The translations under genes and the position numbers were made by a program. From Candidatus Peregrinibacteria bacterium (GTDB taxonomy: Bacteria; Patescibacteriota; Gracilibacteria; UBA1369; LOWO2-01-FULL-3), in assembly GCA_007133095.1 (NCBI GenBank), contig SLNK01000011.1, positions 1-5,708 on the forward strand: a DNA stretch of 5,708 bases, read 5' to 3'. This document shows, one piece after another, positions 1 through 5,127 of this stretch (position 1 is the first letter of the stretch; the number at the start of each line of letters is the position of its first letter). Under the pieces are notes generated by a model. That model was not told the DNA's origin and did not search any database. It saw only the letters and a program-made list of their open reading frames with translations.

Positions 1-1726
1 CAACGGGAAGAAGCATGTTTGTTGCCAATGCCGCATTTCGAACGGAAATCGGGACTCTGTGCAAGGTTTCCAGTTCTTTGTCTCGTTGGATAACTCTGTT
101 GTTTGTAGTCGAAATTTCCGCGCCGTTCGCGCCGAGAGGTTTTGTTTCCCTTGCTTGCAGATCCTCAAATTCCGGAACATTGTCCAATCTTGTGAAGCGA
201 CCTCTTTCGTGGGTTTTACATTTCAAAGCCCTTGTTTTTTCGTCAAAGAAAATTTGCCCCATGTCATCGCCGGCGGAATATATTTGGAATTCATTCAACA
301 TGCTTATCCCTTCGGCCAATTCTCTAAGCTGTTCATCCTCGCTTACCTCCATGATGTCATGCAGGATTCGCAAATTTCTAAGAAGAACTCTTGTAAATTG
401 TTCCATTTCGCTTTTCCCCATGCCGGATTGCCCTTCAAAAAGAGTGTGCTGAACTGTTCTGTTGGGGATTATCCTTGACTCCAATTCCTCAACAGGTGTA
501 TCCGCGTAATGCCAGAGAAGAAATGTTCCATGAAAAGGCGCGACCATTTTTTTTGCGGCTTCTTCGTCACTCATTTCGCGCTCGCCGGTTTCATATTTGA
601 ATTTGCTGTTCGATTTTTCATAGGGCTGAGTTACGGGACGCCCCGTGTTAGCCAACAGTTCGGTAGCTCTTTGCAGCAGTCTTGTGGAAGTCAGTTGAAA
701 AGCTCCTTTTTTAAAAACACCAAAGTAGTCCAATTCTCTTCCTTCGCCGTCTTTCCCCCCTCCCACGGCATAAACCGTGGTCCCGTTTTCAGCGGTATAA
801 TGAAAGCGTTTATAACTCCCTTCAACTTCAAGGATTTTTCCTTCGCTTCCCTGAACTATTCCCTCCACTCCTTCAAAAACCTCATCAGGGGCACCAAGGA
901 AAAATATATCCGGAGCGTCTCCCACTTCTTCGGAAGAAAGAACAATCCCAATCTCTTCAAAAAGGTCCTTCAAGCCGACACATCCCTGCGCTCCCCTCGG
1001 CACAACCATAACAACCGGGTTGCCGGACAATTTCAAAGTCAGGACTTCATATTTTTCGGGATCAAGCGAATATTTTCTCAAATTTTCGAGAAGACGCTCT
1101 CCTTCGGTGCAAACCGCGAGATCACTTCTCTTGGAACCTCGAAAATAAAGTGCGGCGTTTTTGTCGGGGCCTTTCGTATTGCCGACAGTTCGCAATCTAA
1201 AAACTCCCGCTAGCTCTTTATTTATATGTTCTCGAACGACAGGCGCGCCTTCATAAACGACAACTGAAGAAATTCTCTCACGGATTCCGTTTATCATCTC
1301 TCTAATGACTTTTGCCTCCTTCCCGTCAAGCTCGGGATTTTCACGAAACTTGTAACCCAAAGAGCGGAGTTTATCAAAAAAGGTTTCCGCCGCTTTAGTG
1401 ATGACGGTGGCAAGATCCTCCGTGTCCCATGGACGCTCACCGCCTTTGGAATCTTCAAAATTCACAACCCTCTCTAGCCGCGCCACTTTTTCATGCCATC
1501 TCAGCAACGCGACCTCAAAAGCTTCGGCCACTTTTTTAAGGTCTTCCCCGGACAGTGATTCATCTCCGGCCAAAACTCTTTCAAAAAGAGGATGTGTTTC
1601 AGCATATTCTCCGCCCAGAAGACCGGCAAATCTCGGGTCACGGAAGACGATTTCAGGAGAACATTCTCCATTTACCGGAATATCTTTTTCCCCGAAAAAC
1701 ATAGGAGAAAGGATGTCTGTTTTCAT
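1..1726 (-). CDS. Divergent PEPCK-superfamily-like P-loop protein, partial (3' end beyond left edge)
   Basis: The frame is open for 575 codons from ATG at 1726 to the left edge, with no internal stop; an in-frame TGA lies about 27 bases upstream and this is the first ATG. A Walker A P-loop, GQSGMGKS, sits at residues 432-439, and GDDMGQIFFD at about 486-495 resembles the kinase-2 element (GDD..W..FD) of phosphoenolpyruvate carboxykinases. YFGVFKKGAF at about 334-343 resembles the PEPCK YAGEMKKGMF substrate/metal motif, and FRGSKRSD at 195-202 may match the substrate-binding arginine loop. From these I infer a PEPCK/HPr-kinase-type nucleotide-binding fold. Classical ATP-PEPCK is about 540 aa with its P-loop near 250; here the N-terminal part is about 180 residues longer, and the gaps from KKG to P-loop and from P-loop to GDD are wider. 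True carboxykinase activity is therefore uncertain; a different kinase or ATPase is possible. No Shine-Dalgarno sequence or clear promoter is seen. No signal peptide is visible, so it is probably cytoplasmic. Confidence 0.82.
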   Translation of the reverse strand, partial: MKTDILSPMFFGEKDIPVNGECSPEIVFRDPRFAGLLGGEYAETHPLFERVLAGDESLSGEDLKKVAEAFEVALLRWHEKVARLERVVNFEDSKGGERPWDTEDLATVITKAAETFFDKLRSLGYKFRENPELDGKEAKVIREMINGIRERISSVVVYEGAPVVREHINKELAGVFRLRTVGNTKGPDKNAALYFRGSKRSDLAVCTEGERLLENLRKYSLDPEKYEVLTLKLSGNPVVMVVPRGAQGCVGLKDLFEEIGIVLSSEEVGDAPDIFFLGAPDEVFEGVEGIVQGSEGKILEVEGSYKRFHYTAENGTTVYAVGGGKDGEGRELDYFGVFKKGAFQLTSTRLLQRATELLANTGRPVTQPYEKSNSKFKYETGEREMSDEEAAKKMVAPFHGTFLLWHYADTPVEELESRIIPNRTVQHTLFEGQSGMGKSEMEQFTRVLLRNLRILHDIMEVSEDEQLRELAEGISMLNEFQIYSAGDDMGQIFFDEKTRALKCKTHERGRFTRLDNVPEFEDLQARETKPLGANGAEISTTNNRVIQRDKELETLHRVPISVRNAALATNMLLPV

Positions 1727-1871
1727 ACAAAACGAGGTTAAATTTTGCTTTCAGGTCAAAGCTACGGGCGCATGCCAAAAAAAACAAAAAAATACTTTTG
1801 CGAAGTTTGAAGACCCCAATTTTTCAGCAAAAACAAAACAAATAAAAGCCCTGCAAGAAGTCAGCCGACCC
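1727..1871. other. A/T-rich non-coding spacer upstream of the PEPCK-like gene
   Basis: This spacer holds poly-A tracts on the plus strand (around 1776-1797), read as T-runs upstream of the minus-strand gene start at 1726. I see no convincing -35/-10 pair and no strong hairpin before the T-run; ACTT..AAGT is only a 4-bp stem. A promoter for the left gene should lie here or within the repeats, but I cannot place it. Confidence 0.4.
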
Positions 1872-1883
1872 GCGCAGAAATTG
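1862..1883 (+). repeat. Inverted fragment of the tRNA-Lys 3' end and its flank
   Basis: CAGCCGACCC at 1862-1871 is identical to the last ten bases of the tRNA-Lys acceptor/T region read on the minus strand (2207-2198). After a 3-base gap comes CAGAAATTG (1875-1883), which equals the minus-strand sequence at 2195-2187 just past the tRNA, where the gap is 2 bases. The two blocks form a terminal inverted repeat of 19 matching positions enclosing the whole repeat array. The order and near-identical spacing of both blocks make chance similarity unlikely. I infer an inverted, decayed copy of the tRNA 3' end plus trailer. Confidence 0.6.
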
Positions 1884-2127
1884 CAAACGGGGTGCGGATT
1901 TTGTTGAATCAAGGAAATTCCGAAAACCCCTCAAAAGCGCAGAAATTGAAAACGGGGTGCGGATTTTGTTGAATCAAGGAAATTCCGAAAACCCCTCAAA
2001 AGCGCAGAAATTGCAAACGGGGTGCGGATTTTGTTGAATCAAGGAAATTCCGAAAACCCCCTCAAAAGCGCAGAAATTGAAAGGGGAGTGCCAATTTGGC
2101 TGAATCAAGGAAAAATCTTCAAAAGCG
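1872..2127. repeat. Tandem array of 65/66-base units (3 near-identical + 1 diverged)
   Basis: Units start with GCGCAGAAATTG at 1872, 1937, 2002 and 2068, giving periods of 65, 65 and 66. The first three differ only by one substitution (position 13 of the unit, c/a/c) and one extra C in the C-run of unit 3. The fourth (2068 to about 2127) keeps the beginning, the middle block TGAATCAAGG and the end TCAAAAGCG, but is otherwise changed. Across each unit junction an imperfect hairpin can form: AAATTCCG pairs with CGGATTTT, and CCCC with GGGG, around a loop containing GCGCAGAAATTG. The 65-base period is not a multiple of three, so the array cannot encode a repeated peptide. Whole units repeat with no variable spacers, so it is not CRISPR. 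Confidence 0.92.
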
Positions 2128-2195
2128 TACATCCCGTACGCGTTGAAGATTTTATCCGCAGATGAAGTCAAAGGGGCCTCCCCATTCAATTTCTG
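2071..2195. repeat. 125-base imperfect palindrome abutting tRNA-Lys
   Basis: Two 60-base arms (2071-2130 and 2136-2195) flank a 5-base loop ATCCC. The outer ends pair as CAGAAATTGAAAGGGGAG with CTCCCCATTCAATTTCTG (17 of 18). The inner part pairs as AAAATCTTCAA with TTGAAGATTTT and GCGTAC with GTACGC. The middle pairs more loosely, at roughly 11 of 18 positions. The left arm is the fourth unit of the tandem array; the right arm is its inverted counterpart and ends within the CCA of tRNA-Lys. It could be a folded RNA trailer, a remnant of a small palindromic mobile element, or a terminator region. Confidence 0.8.
2111..2154 (-). terminator. Probable (bidirectional) intrinsic terminator downstream of tRNA-Lys
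   Basis: The inner hairpin AAAATCTTCAA..GCGTAC / GTACGC..TTGAAGATTTT (2112-2130 and 2136-2153) has about 17 base pairs with a small internal bulge. On the minus strand it ends in a T5 run (2115-2111), suiting termination about 40 bases past the tRNA-Lys 3' end. On the plus strand TTTTA follows, so it may work in both directions. It lies at the core of the larger palindrome, and its stem is only moderately G+C rich. Confidence 0.5.
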
Positions 2196-2270
2196 GTGGG
2201 TCGGCTGGGATTCGAACCCAGGACCATCAGCTTAAAAGGCTGTTGCTCTACCAGGCTGAGCTACCGACCC
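2194..2270 (-). tRNA. tRNA-Lys, anticodon TTT
   Basis: The minus strand folds into a full cloverleaf of 74 nt plus an encoded CCA. The acceptor is GGGTCGG/CCGACCC, the D stem GCTC/GAGC, the anticodon loop CTTTTAA with TTT at 2236-2234, and the T arm CTGGG-TTCGAAT-CCCAG, with discriminator A. The sequence is close to other bacterial tRNA-Lys genes. One oddity is that the outermost anticodon-stem pair (27-43) is A.A, leaving four pairs. CCA at 2196-2194 is genomic and forms the edge of the adjacent palindrome. Confidence 0.97.
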
Positions 2271-2287
2271 ACGAAAAATCTTAGGAC

Positions 2288-2316
2288 ATTCTATGCACCC
2301 AAGCGGTTAAAAGCAA
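2288..2316 (-). promoter_or_regulatory. Probable tRNA-Lys promoter
   Basis: On the minus strand, TTGCTT (2316-2311) and TAGAAT (2293-2288) are separated by exactly 17 bases. The start would fall about 10 bases before the tRNA 5' end. The same -35 hexamer TTGCTT with a 17-base spacer is found before tRNA-Glu. The -35 begins only 7 bases past the stop of the membrane-protein gene. Confidence 0.55.
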
Positions 2317-2323
2317 GAAAAAA

Positions 2324-2893
2324 TTAGGCCTTTTTACTGTAAAGACTATGAATAAGGAAAGAAAGGGCGGGAATGGAAAACCAGAGATAACTGTTCTTTA
2401 TCATTGAGTTGACCAATTTCGATTCCTCATAAATTTCCGCGAACACGGCTCCCGTACCGCCCGTTCCGGTAACGAAGGAGTACCCGCTGACAAAAACAAG
2501 AATAACGCTTATGATCAGCCCCGCGCTCATAACGGCATAAAGTGAACTCAGAATAATTTTCACAGCCCCGGATCTGTCGTCGGCCGTTTCCACGGCGAAA
2601 GCCCCTTTTACGGCGAAAAGAATCACCATCATCACAAAAATCAAAACCTTAACAAAAACTATGGCCTCGCTTTCGGTCCCCAACTGCAAAAACTGAAGAA
2701 GTTTTATAAAAAATTCGGAACTTGCCATATGAGAACCGAAAAGATTCCCCATCGCGTCAGCGGCAAAAGCGGCAACATAAGTCCCCAAAATAACCTTCAG
2801 TGTGTTGTCGCGGCCAATAATCAAACTGTAGGCCACAATCACAACAAAGAACACGATTACAAACAAATCCCATGAAAGATGCGCGCTGTCCAT
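2324..2893 (-). CDS. Multi-pass membrane protein of unknown function, downstream of dnaJ
   Basis: I do not recognise a family. The 189-aa protein has about five hydrophobic segments: residues 8-27, 32-50, 77-101, 111-137 and 169-184. A short charged loop (ETADDRSG, 102-109) and a glycine/threonine-rich stretch (GTGGTG, 143-148) lie between them, and the tail is SKKA. The first half, a helix starting DLFVIVF followed by LIIGRDNTLK and a second helix, is faintly like CvpA-type proteins; that is a hint only. I chose the ATG at 2893, 40 bases past the dnaJ stop. An in-frame TTG at 2932, one base past that stop, would add 13 residues (LQNNELRITVWY and the start) and cannot be excluded. Neither start has a Shine-Dalgarno sequence. 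No promoter or terminator separates it from dnaJ, so co-transcription and CIRCE/HrcA control are likely. Confidence 0.85.
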   Translation of the reverse strand: MDSAHLSWDLFVIVFFVVIVAYSLIIGRDNTLKVILGTYVAAFAADAMGNLFGSHMASSEFFIKLLQFLQLGTESEAIVFVKVLIFVMMVILFAVKGAFAVETADDRSGAVKIILSSLYAVMSAGLIISVILVFVSGYSFVTGTGGTGAVFAEIYEESKLVNSMIKNSYLWFSIPALSFLIHSLYSKKA

Positions 2894-2933
2894 GTACCAA
2901 ACTGTAATACGAAGCTCGTTATTTTGCAACAAA

Positions 2934-4085
2934 TTATGAAAACCAGCCGCCTTTTTTTACGTCCGCACCGGCTTCTTCCGCAAGCTGTATATAAAGGTCT
3001 TTTTCTTTTTTTGAAAGCTTGGAAGGGATTTCCACTTTTGCTTTCGCAAGATGGTCTCCTTTCACTCCGTTCCCGGGATTAACAACTCCTTTTCCTTTTA
3101 TTTTGAATACCGTGCCGTCTTCCGTTCCGGGAGGGATTTTGATCCTTTCTTTGCCGTGAACTGTCTCAACTTCGGCTTCGCCTCCAAGAACAGACTGCAC
3201 AACGGGGATTCTGACAATGCTGTGGATGTCATAGCCGTAGCGAACAAACTTTCTGTTGGGTTCAACGTGAAGGTTTATATAAAGGTCTCCCGAAGGCCCG
3301 CCTTTCAAACCGCCCTCTCCTTTTCCGCTCAGCCTTATTGTTGATCCGTTGTCCACGCCGGCGGGAATTTTTACTTTCACAACTTCTTTCGTTCTGCTTC
3401 TTGTGGTCCCGTGACAGGTTGTACATTTTTTCTCCGGAACTCTACCTTCACCGCCGCAGTCTTCACAGGTTCGGGAAGTGGCCATTTGTCCGAGGATAGT
3501 ATTGCGCACGGACCTCACTTCTCCGGAGCCGCCACATGTTTTACAGCTGATGATCGATGACCCCGGTTCCGCGCCTTTCCCCTTACAGTGTTGGCAAACA
3601 TCGGCTTTGGATATTTCCAGTTTTTTTTCACAGCCGAAAATGGCCTCCTCAAAGGATATTTTTATATCGGATTCGATATCGCCGCCCCGTATCGGGCCTC
3701 TTGTTCCGCCTCTGGATCTTCCGCCTCCCTCATGAACCCCTCCACCGAAAAAGGTTTCGAAAATATCCGCAAATCCGCTTCCGCCTCCCTGAAATCCGGA
3801 GAAGTCAAATCCTCCGCCAAAGCCCTGCCCTCCGCCAAACCCCTGCGCGCCCCCAAATCCCGATTGCCCTCCAGTACTCCCGAATGTGTCATACTGTTTG
3901 CGCTTTTGATTGTCAGAGAGGACTTCATAAGCACTGTTAATCTCTTTGAATTTTTTTTCGACTTCTTTGTCTCCTTTATGTTTATCCGGATGCCACTTCA
4001 ATGCCATTTTTCTGTACGCACTTTTGATATCCGCGTCCGTCGCGTCTTTCTTTACTCCTAAAATTTCGTATAAATCTTTGGACAT
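2934..4085 (-). CDS. dnaJ: Chaperone protein DnaJ (Hsp40), complete
   Basis: DnaJ is the cytoplasmic co-chaperone that delivers unfolded proteins to DnaK and stimulates its ATPase. At 383 aa it has the usual length. The J domain (residues 1-67) contains the essential HPD at 32-34 (KWHPDKH). A Gly/Phe-rich linker (about 69-127) has GFGG-type repeats. The zinc-finger domain has all four CxxC motifs, at 164-167, 181-184, 207-210 and 221-224; the last reads CTTCHGTT rather than the usual CxxCxGxG. The C-terminal substrate-binding domains follow (about 230-365). The start MSKDLYEILGV at 4085 is chosen by homology and by the promoter; the frame extends 19 codons upstream, but those would begin inside or upstream of the promoter. 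dnaK and grpE are not in the window. A CIRCE site overlaps the promoter, so heat induction via HrcA is expected. Confidence 0.98.
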   Translation of the reverse strand: MSKDLYEILGVKKDATDADIKSAYRKMALKWHPDKHKGDKEVEKKFKEINSAYEVLSDNQKRKQYDTFGSTGGQSGFGGAQGFGGGQGFGGGFDFSGFQGGGSGFADIFETFFGGGVHEGGGRSRGGTRGPIRGGDIESDIKISFEEAIFGCEKKLEISKADVCQHCKGKGAEPGSSIISCKTCGGSGEVRSVRNTILGQMATSRTCEDCGGEGRVPEKKCTTCHGTTRSRTKEVVKVKIPAGVDNGSTIRLSGKGEGGLKGGPSGDLYINLHVEPNRKFVRYGYDIHSIVRIPVVQSVLGGEAEVETVHGKERIKIPPGTEDGTVFKIKGKGVVNPGNGVKGDHLAKAKVEIPSKLSKKEKDLYIQLAEEAGADVKKGGWFS

Positions 4086-4109
4086 GTTGAAACAAATCTT
4101 AGCCCTAAA

Positions 4110-4138
4110 ATTATATCTTTTCCAGAGAATATTGTCTA
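4110..4138 (-). promoter_or_regulatory. dnaJ promoter
   Basis: On the minus strand, -35 TAGACA (4138-4133), a 17-base spacer and a perfect -10 TATAAT (4115-4110) are seen. Transcription should start near 4103, giving a leader of only about 18 bases before the dnaJ ATG, with no Shine-Dalgarno sequence. The -35 shares its first bases with the CIRCE right arm, so a bound repressor would block RNA polymerase. Confidence 0.85.
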
Positions 4139-4162
4139 GCACTCATCATCCGCGAGTGCAAG
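4136..4162 (-). promoter_or_regulatory. CIRCE operator (HrcA repressor binding site)
   Basis: On the minus strand the sequence is CTTGCACTC, nine bases (GCGGATGAT), then GAGTGCTAG. The CIRCE consensus is TTAGCACTC-N9-GAGTGCTAA; the arms match 7 of 9 and 8 of 9, with the exact N9 spacing. It overlaps the dnaJ -35 element, a classical arrangement for repression by HrcA with release on heat shock. hrcA is not in the window, so its presence elsewhere is inferred. Confidence 0.88.
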
Positions 4163-4175
4163 AAAATGCTAAAAC

Positions 4176-4204
4176 TTGCTTCCGTGGCGGGCATCCGTTA
4201 AAAT
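4176..4204 (+). promoter_or_regulatory. Probable tRNA-Glu promoter
   Basis: TTGCTT (4176-4181), a 17-base spacer and TAAAAT (4199-4204) are seen on the plus strand. The start would be near 4211, giving a 5' leader of about 38 bases that contains the hairpin at 4217-4235. The -35 and spacer are the same as for tRNA-Lys. It diverges from the dnaJ promoter, with only 13 bases between its -35 and the CIRCE site. Confidence 0.55.
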
Positions 4205-4216
4205 CCGCACCGAACA

Positions 4217-4235
4217 GGCAAGCACCCCGCTTGCC
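4217..4235. other. 7-bp hairpin in the tRNA-Glu leader
   Basis: GGCAAGC - ACCCC - GCTTGCC forms a perfect 7-bp G+C-rich stem with a 5-base loop, ending 13 bases before tRNA-Glu. No T-run follows it on either strand, so it does not look like an intrinsic terminator. If the proposed promoter is right, it lies in the 5' leader removed by RNase P. Its role is unknown. Confidence 0.6.
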
Positions 4236-4248
4236 AAAACGATCACAC

Positions 4249-4323
4249 GGCGCCATCGTCTAGTGGTTAGGACATCGCCTTCTCACGGCGGAAACAGGGG
4301 TTCGATTCCCCTTGGCGCTACCA
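4249..4323 (+). tRNA. tRNA-Glu, anticodon CTC
   Basis: A full cloverleaf of 72 nt plus encoded CCA is seen. The acceptor is GGCGCCA/TGGCGCT, the D stem GTCT/GGAC, the anticodon stem TCGCC/GGCGG with loop TTCTCAC, and the T arm AGGGG-TTCGATT-CCCCT, with discriminator A. The anticodon at 4282-4284 is CTC, reading GAG codons; the body is otherwise typical tRNA-Glu. The first acceptor pair (1-72) is G.U. A TTC isoacceptor for GAA must be elsewhere in the genome. Confidence 0.96.
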
Positions 4324-4324
4324 C

Positions 4325-4353
4325 TTGTAAACAATGCCCCTTTCCTCTATAAT
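4325..4353 (+). promoter_or_regulatory. Promoter of the TM-helix membrane protein gene
   Basis: TTGTAA (4325-4330), a 17-base spacer and a perfect TATAAT (4348-4353) are seen. The -35 begins one base after the CCA of tRNA-Glu. The start would be near 4360, giving a leader of about 33 bases. No terminator lies between the tRNA and this gene, so read-through from tRNA-Glu is also possible. Confidence 0.75.
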
Positions 4354-4392
4354 AACAACATAATCAACTAAAATATCCATAACCCCTCATCT

Positions 4393-5067
4393 ATGGAACA
4401 GTTTGAAACATGGAGGGAAGCTCTGACGGCGTCTTTACAGGAAATCCTGAATACGCTGATGAACTTTCTCCCGAATCTTTTGGGCGCTTTGGTGGTGCTC
4501 ATTCTGGGTCTGTTGCTTGCGAGCTGGCTGGGAAAACTTGTCGCCAAGCTTGTTGAGCTAACAAAAATAGACCAACTCCTTGAAAAACTGGGAGTGAACA
4601 AATTCGCAAAATCCATCGGGAAGATAAAAGTCTCCGCGATTTTGGGATGGTTAGTTAAATGGTTCCTTATAATAGTGGTGCTCATAGCAGTCGCCGATAT
4701 TCTGGGACTCACACAGATTATTGACTTCCTTTATGAAGTCGCCAGGTACCTGCCGAACATCGTTATTGCGATTCTTATTCTTCTCATCGGTATTGTTGCC
4801 GGAAATTTTGTTTACGAAATCGTTAACAGATCCGTTAAGGCGGCGAAGATGCACAGCCCGAAGCTTCTGGCTAACCTCGCAAAGTGGGGTATCATCATCT
4901 TTGCTCTTGTCCCTGCGATAAAACAGCTTGGAGTGGATACATCCATGATAGAGATACTCTTTGCCGGATTTGTGGCGATGATGGCTCTTGCCGGAGGTAT
5001 CGCTTTTGGACTTGGAGGAAAAGAGAGTGCGTCGCAATGGTTGGATCACATTAAGAAGAAACTGTAG
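4393..5067 (+). CDS. Conserved TM-helix repeat membrane protein (MscS-related, no channel soluble domain)
   Basis: The 224-aa integral membrane protein has about five hydrophobic segments: residues 26-50, 82-103, 120-141, 162-180 and 184-208. It contains an internal duplication. LPNLLGALVVLILG (26-39) matches LPNIVIAILILLIG (120-133), and the following KWFLIIVVLIAVADILGL (89-106) matches KWGIIIFALVPAIKQLGV (164-181). This is the pattern of the conserved TM-helix family (Pfam TM_helix type) often found beside or fused to MscS mechanosensitive channels. The glycine-rich end AGGIAFGLGGKESA (200-213) resembles the MscS pore-helix exit, but the beta domain that normally follows is absent; the protein stops 11 residues later in KKKL. 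A role in membrane stress or a channel is inferred, not shown. ATG 4393 is the first Met after the promoter; no Shine-Dalgarno sequence is seen. A terminator follows 23 bases after the stop. Confidence 0.92.
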   Translation: MEQFETWREALTASLQEILNTLMNFLPNLLGALVVLILGLLLASWLGKLVAKLVELTKIDQLLEKLGVNKFAKSIGKIKVSAILGWLVKWFLIIVVLIAVADILGLTQIIDFLYEVARYLPNIVIAILILLIGIVAGNFVYEIVNRSVKAAKMHSPKLLANLAKWGIIIFALVPAIKQLGVDTSMIEILFAGFVAMMALAGGIAFGLGGKESASQWLDHIKKKL

Positions 5068-5089
5068 GAACGAAAAGATCAGAAAAAAC

Positions 5090-5127
5090 AAAAGGCTCCT
5101 TCGCTCCGGCGGGGGAGTCTTTTATTT
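5090..5127. terminator. Bidirectional intrinsic terminator between convergent genes
   Basis: AAAAGGCTCC (5090-5099) pairs with GGAGTCTTTT (5114-5123) over 10 bp with one G.U pair, around a G+C-rich loop. On the plus strand TTTTATTT follows (5120-5127), ending the TM-helix gene. On the minus strand the hairpin is followed by TTTTGTTTTTT (5093-5083), ending the glycosyltransferase gene, whose stop codon at 5124-5122 lies inside the stem's edge. Confidence 0.88.

Noticed and set aside
15..1907. Several plus-strand open frames of 139-234 codons
   Set aside because: They lie antisense to the single 575-codon minus-strand frame, have low-complexity Phe/Ser-rich translations, overlap one another and have no recognisable domains.
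1872..2067. CRISPR array
   Set aside because: Entire 65/66-base units are identical; there are no conserved short repeats separated by differing spacers.
1974..2189. Small minus-strand protein of 71 codons across the repeats
   Set aside because: It lies inside the tandem array and palindrome, covers only the two units spaced by 66, and the 65-base period of the others would shift the frame. It is a by-product of the repeats.
1862..2270. Integrated genetic element at a tRNA attachment site
   Set aside because: Site-specific integration leaves a direct repeat of the tRNA 3' end; here the copy is inverted, only 10 bases of the tRNA are present, and no integrase is seen.
3051..4061. Open frames on both strands inside dnaJ
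   Set aside because: dnaJ is certain; the G/F-rich and zinc-finger coding bias keeps other frames open. None has a recognisable product.
4085..4142. Longer dnaJ start 19 codons upstream
   Set aside because: The extension would cross the -10 and -35 elements and the CIRCE arm, and MSKDLYEILGV is the normal DnaJ N-terminus.
4200..4211. 12-base match GGTGCGGATTTT (minus strand) to the tandem-repeat unit
   Set aside because: It lies within the tRNA-Glu promoter region and the match stops abruptly on both sides. One 12-base hit is too short to call a dispersed copy.
4651..5091. 146-codon minus-strand frame opposite the TM-helix gene
   Set aside because: It is antisense to a gene with clear membrane-protein composition, its own promoter and terminator. 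The translation looks like the complement of hydrophobic codons.
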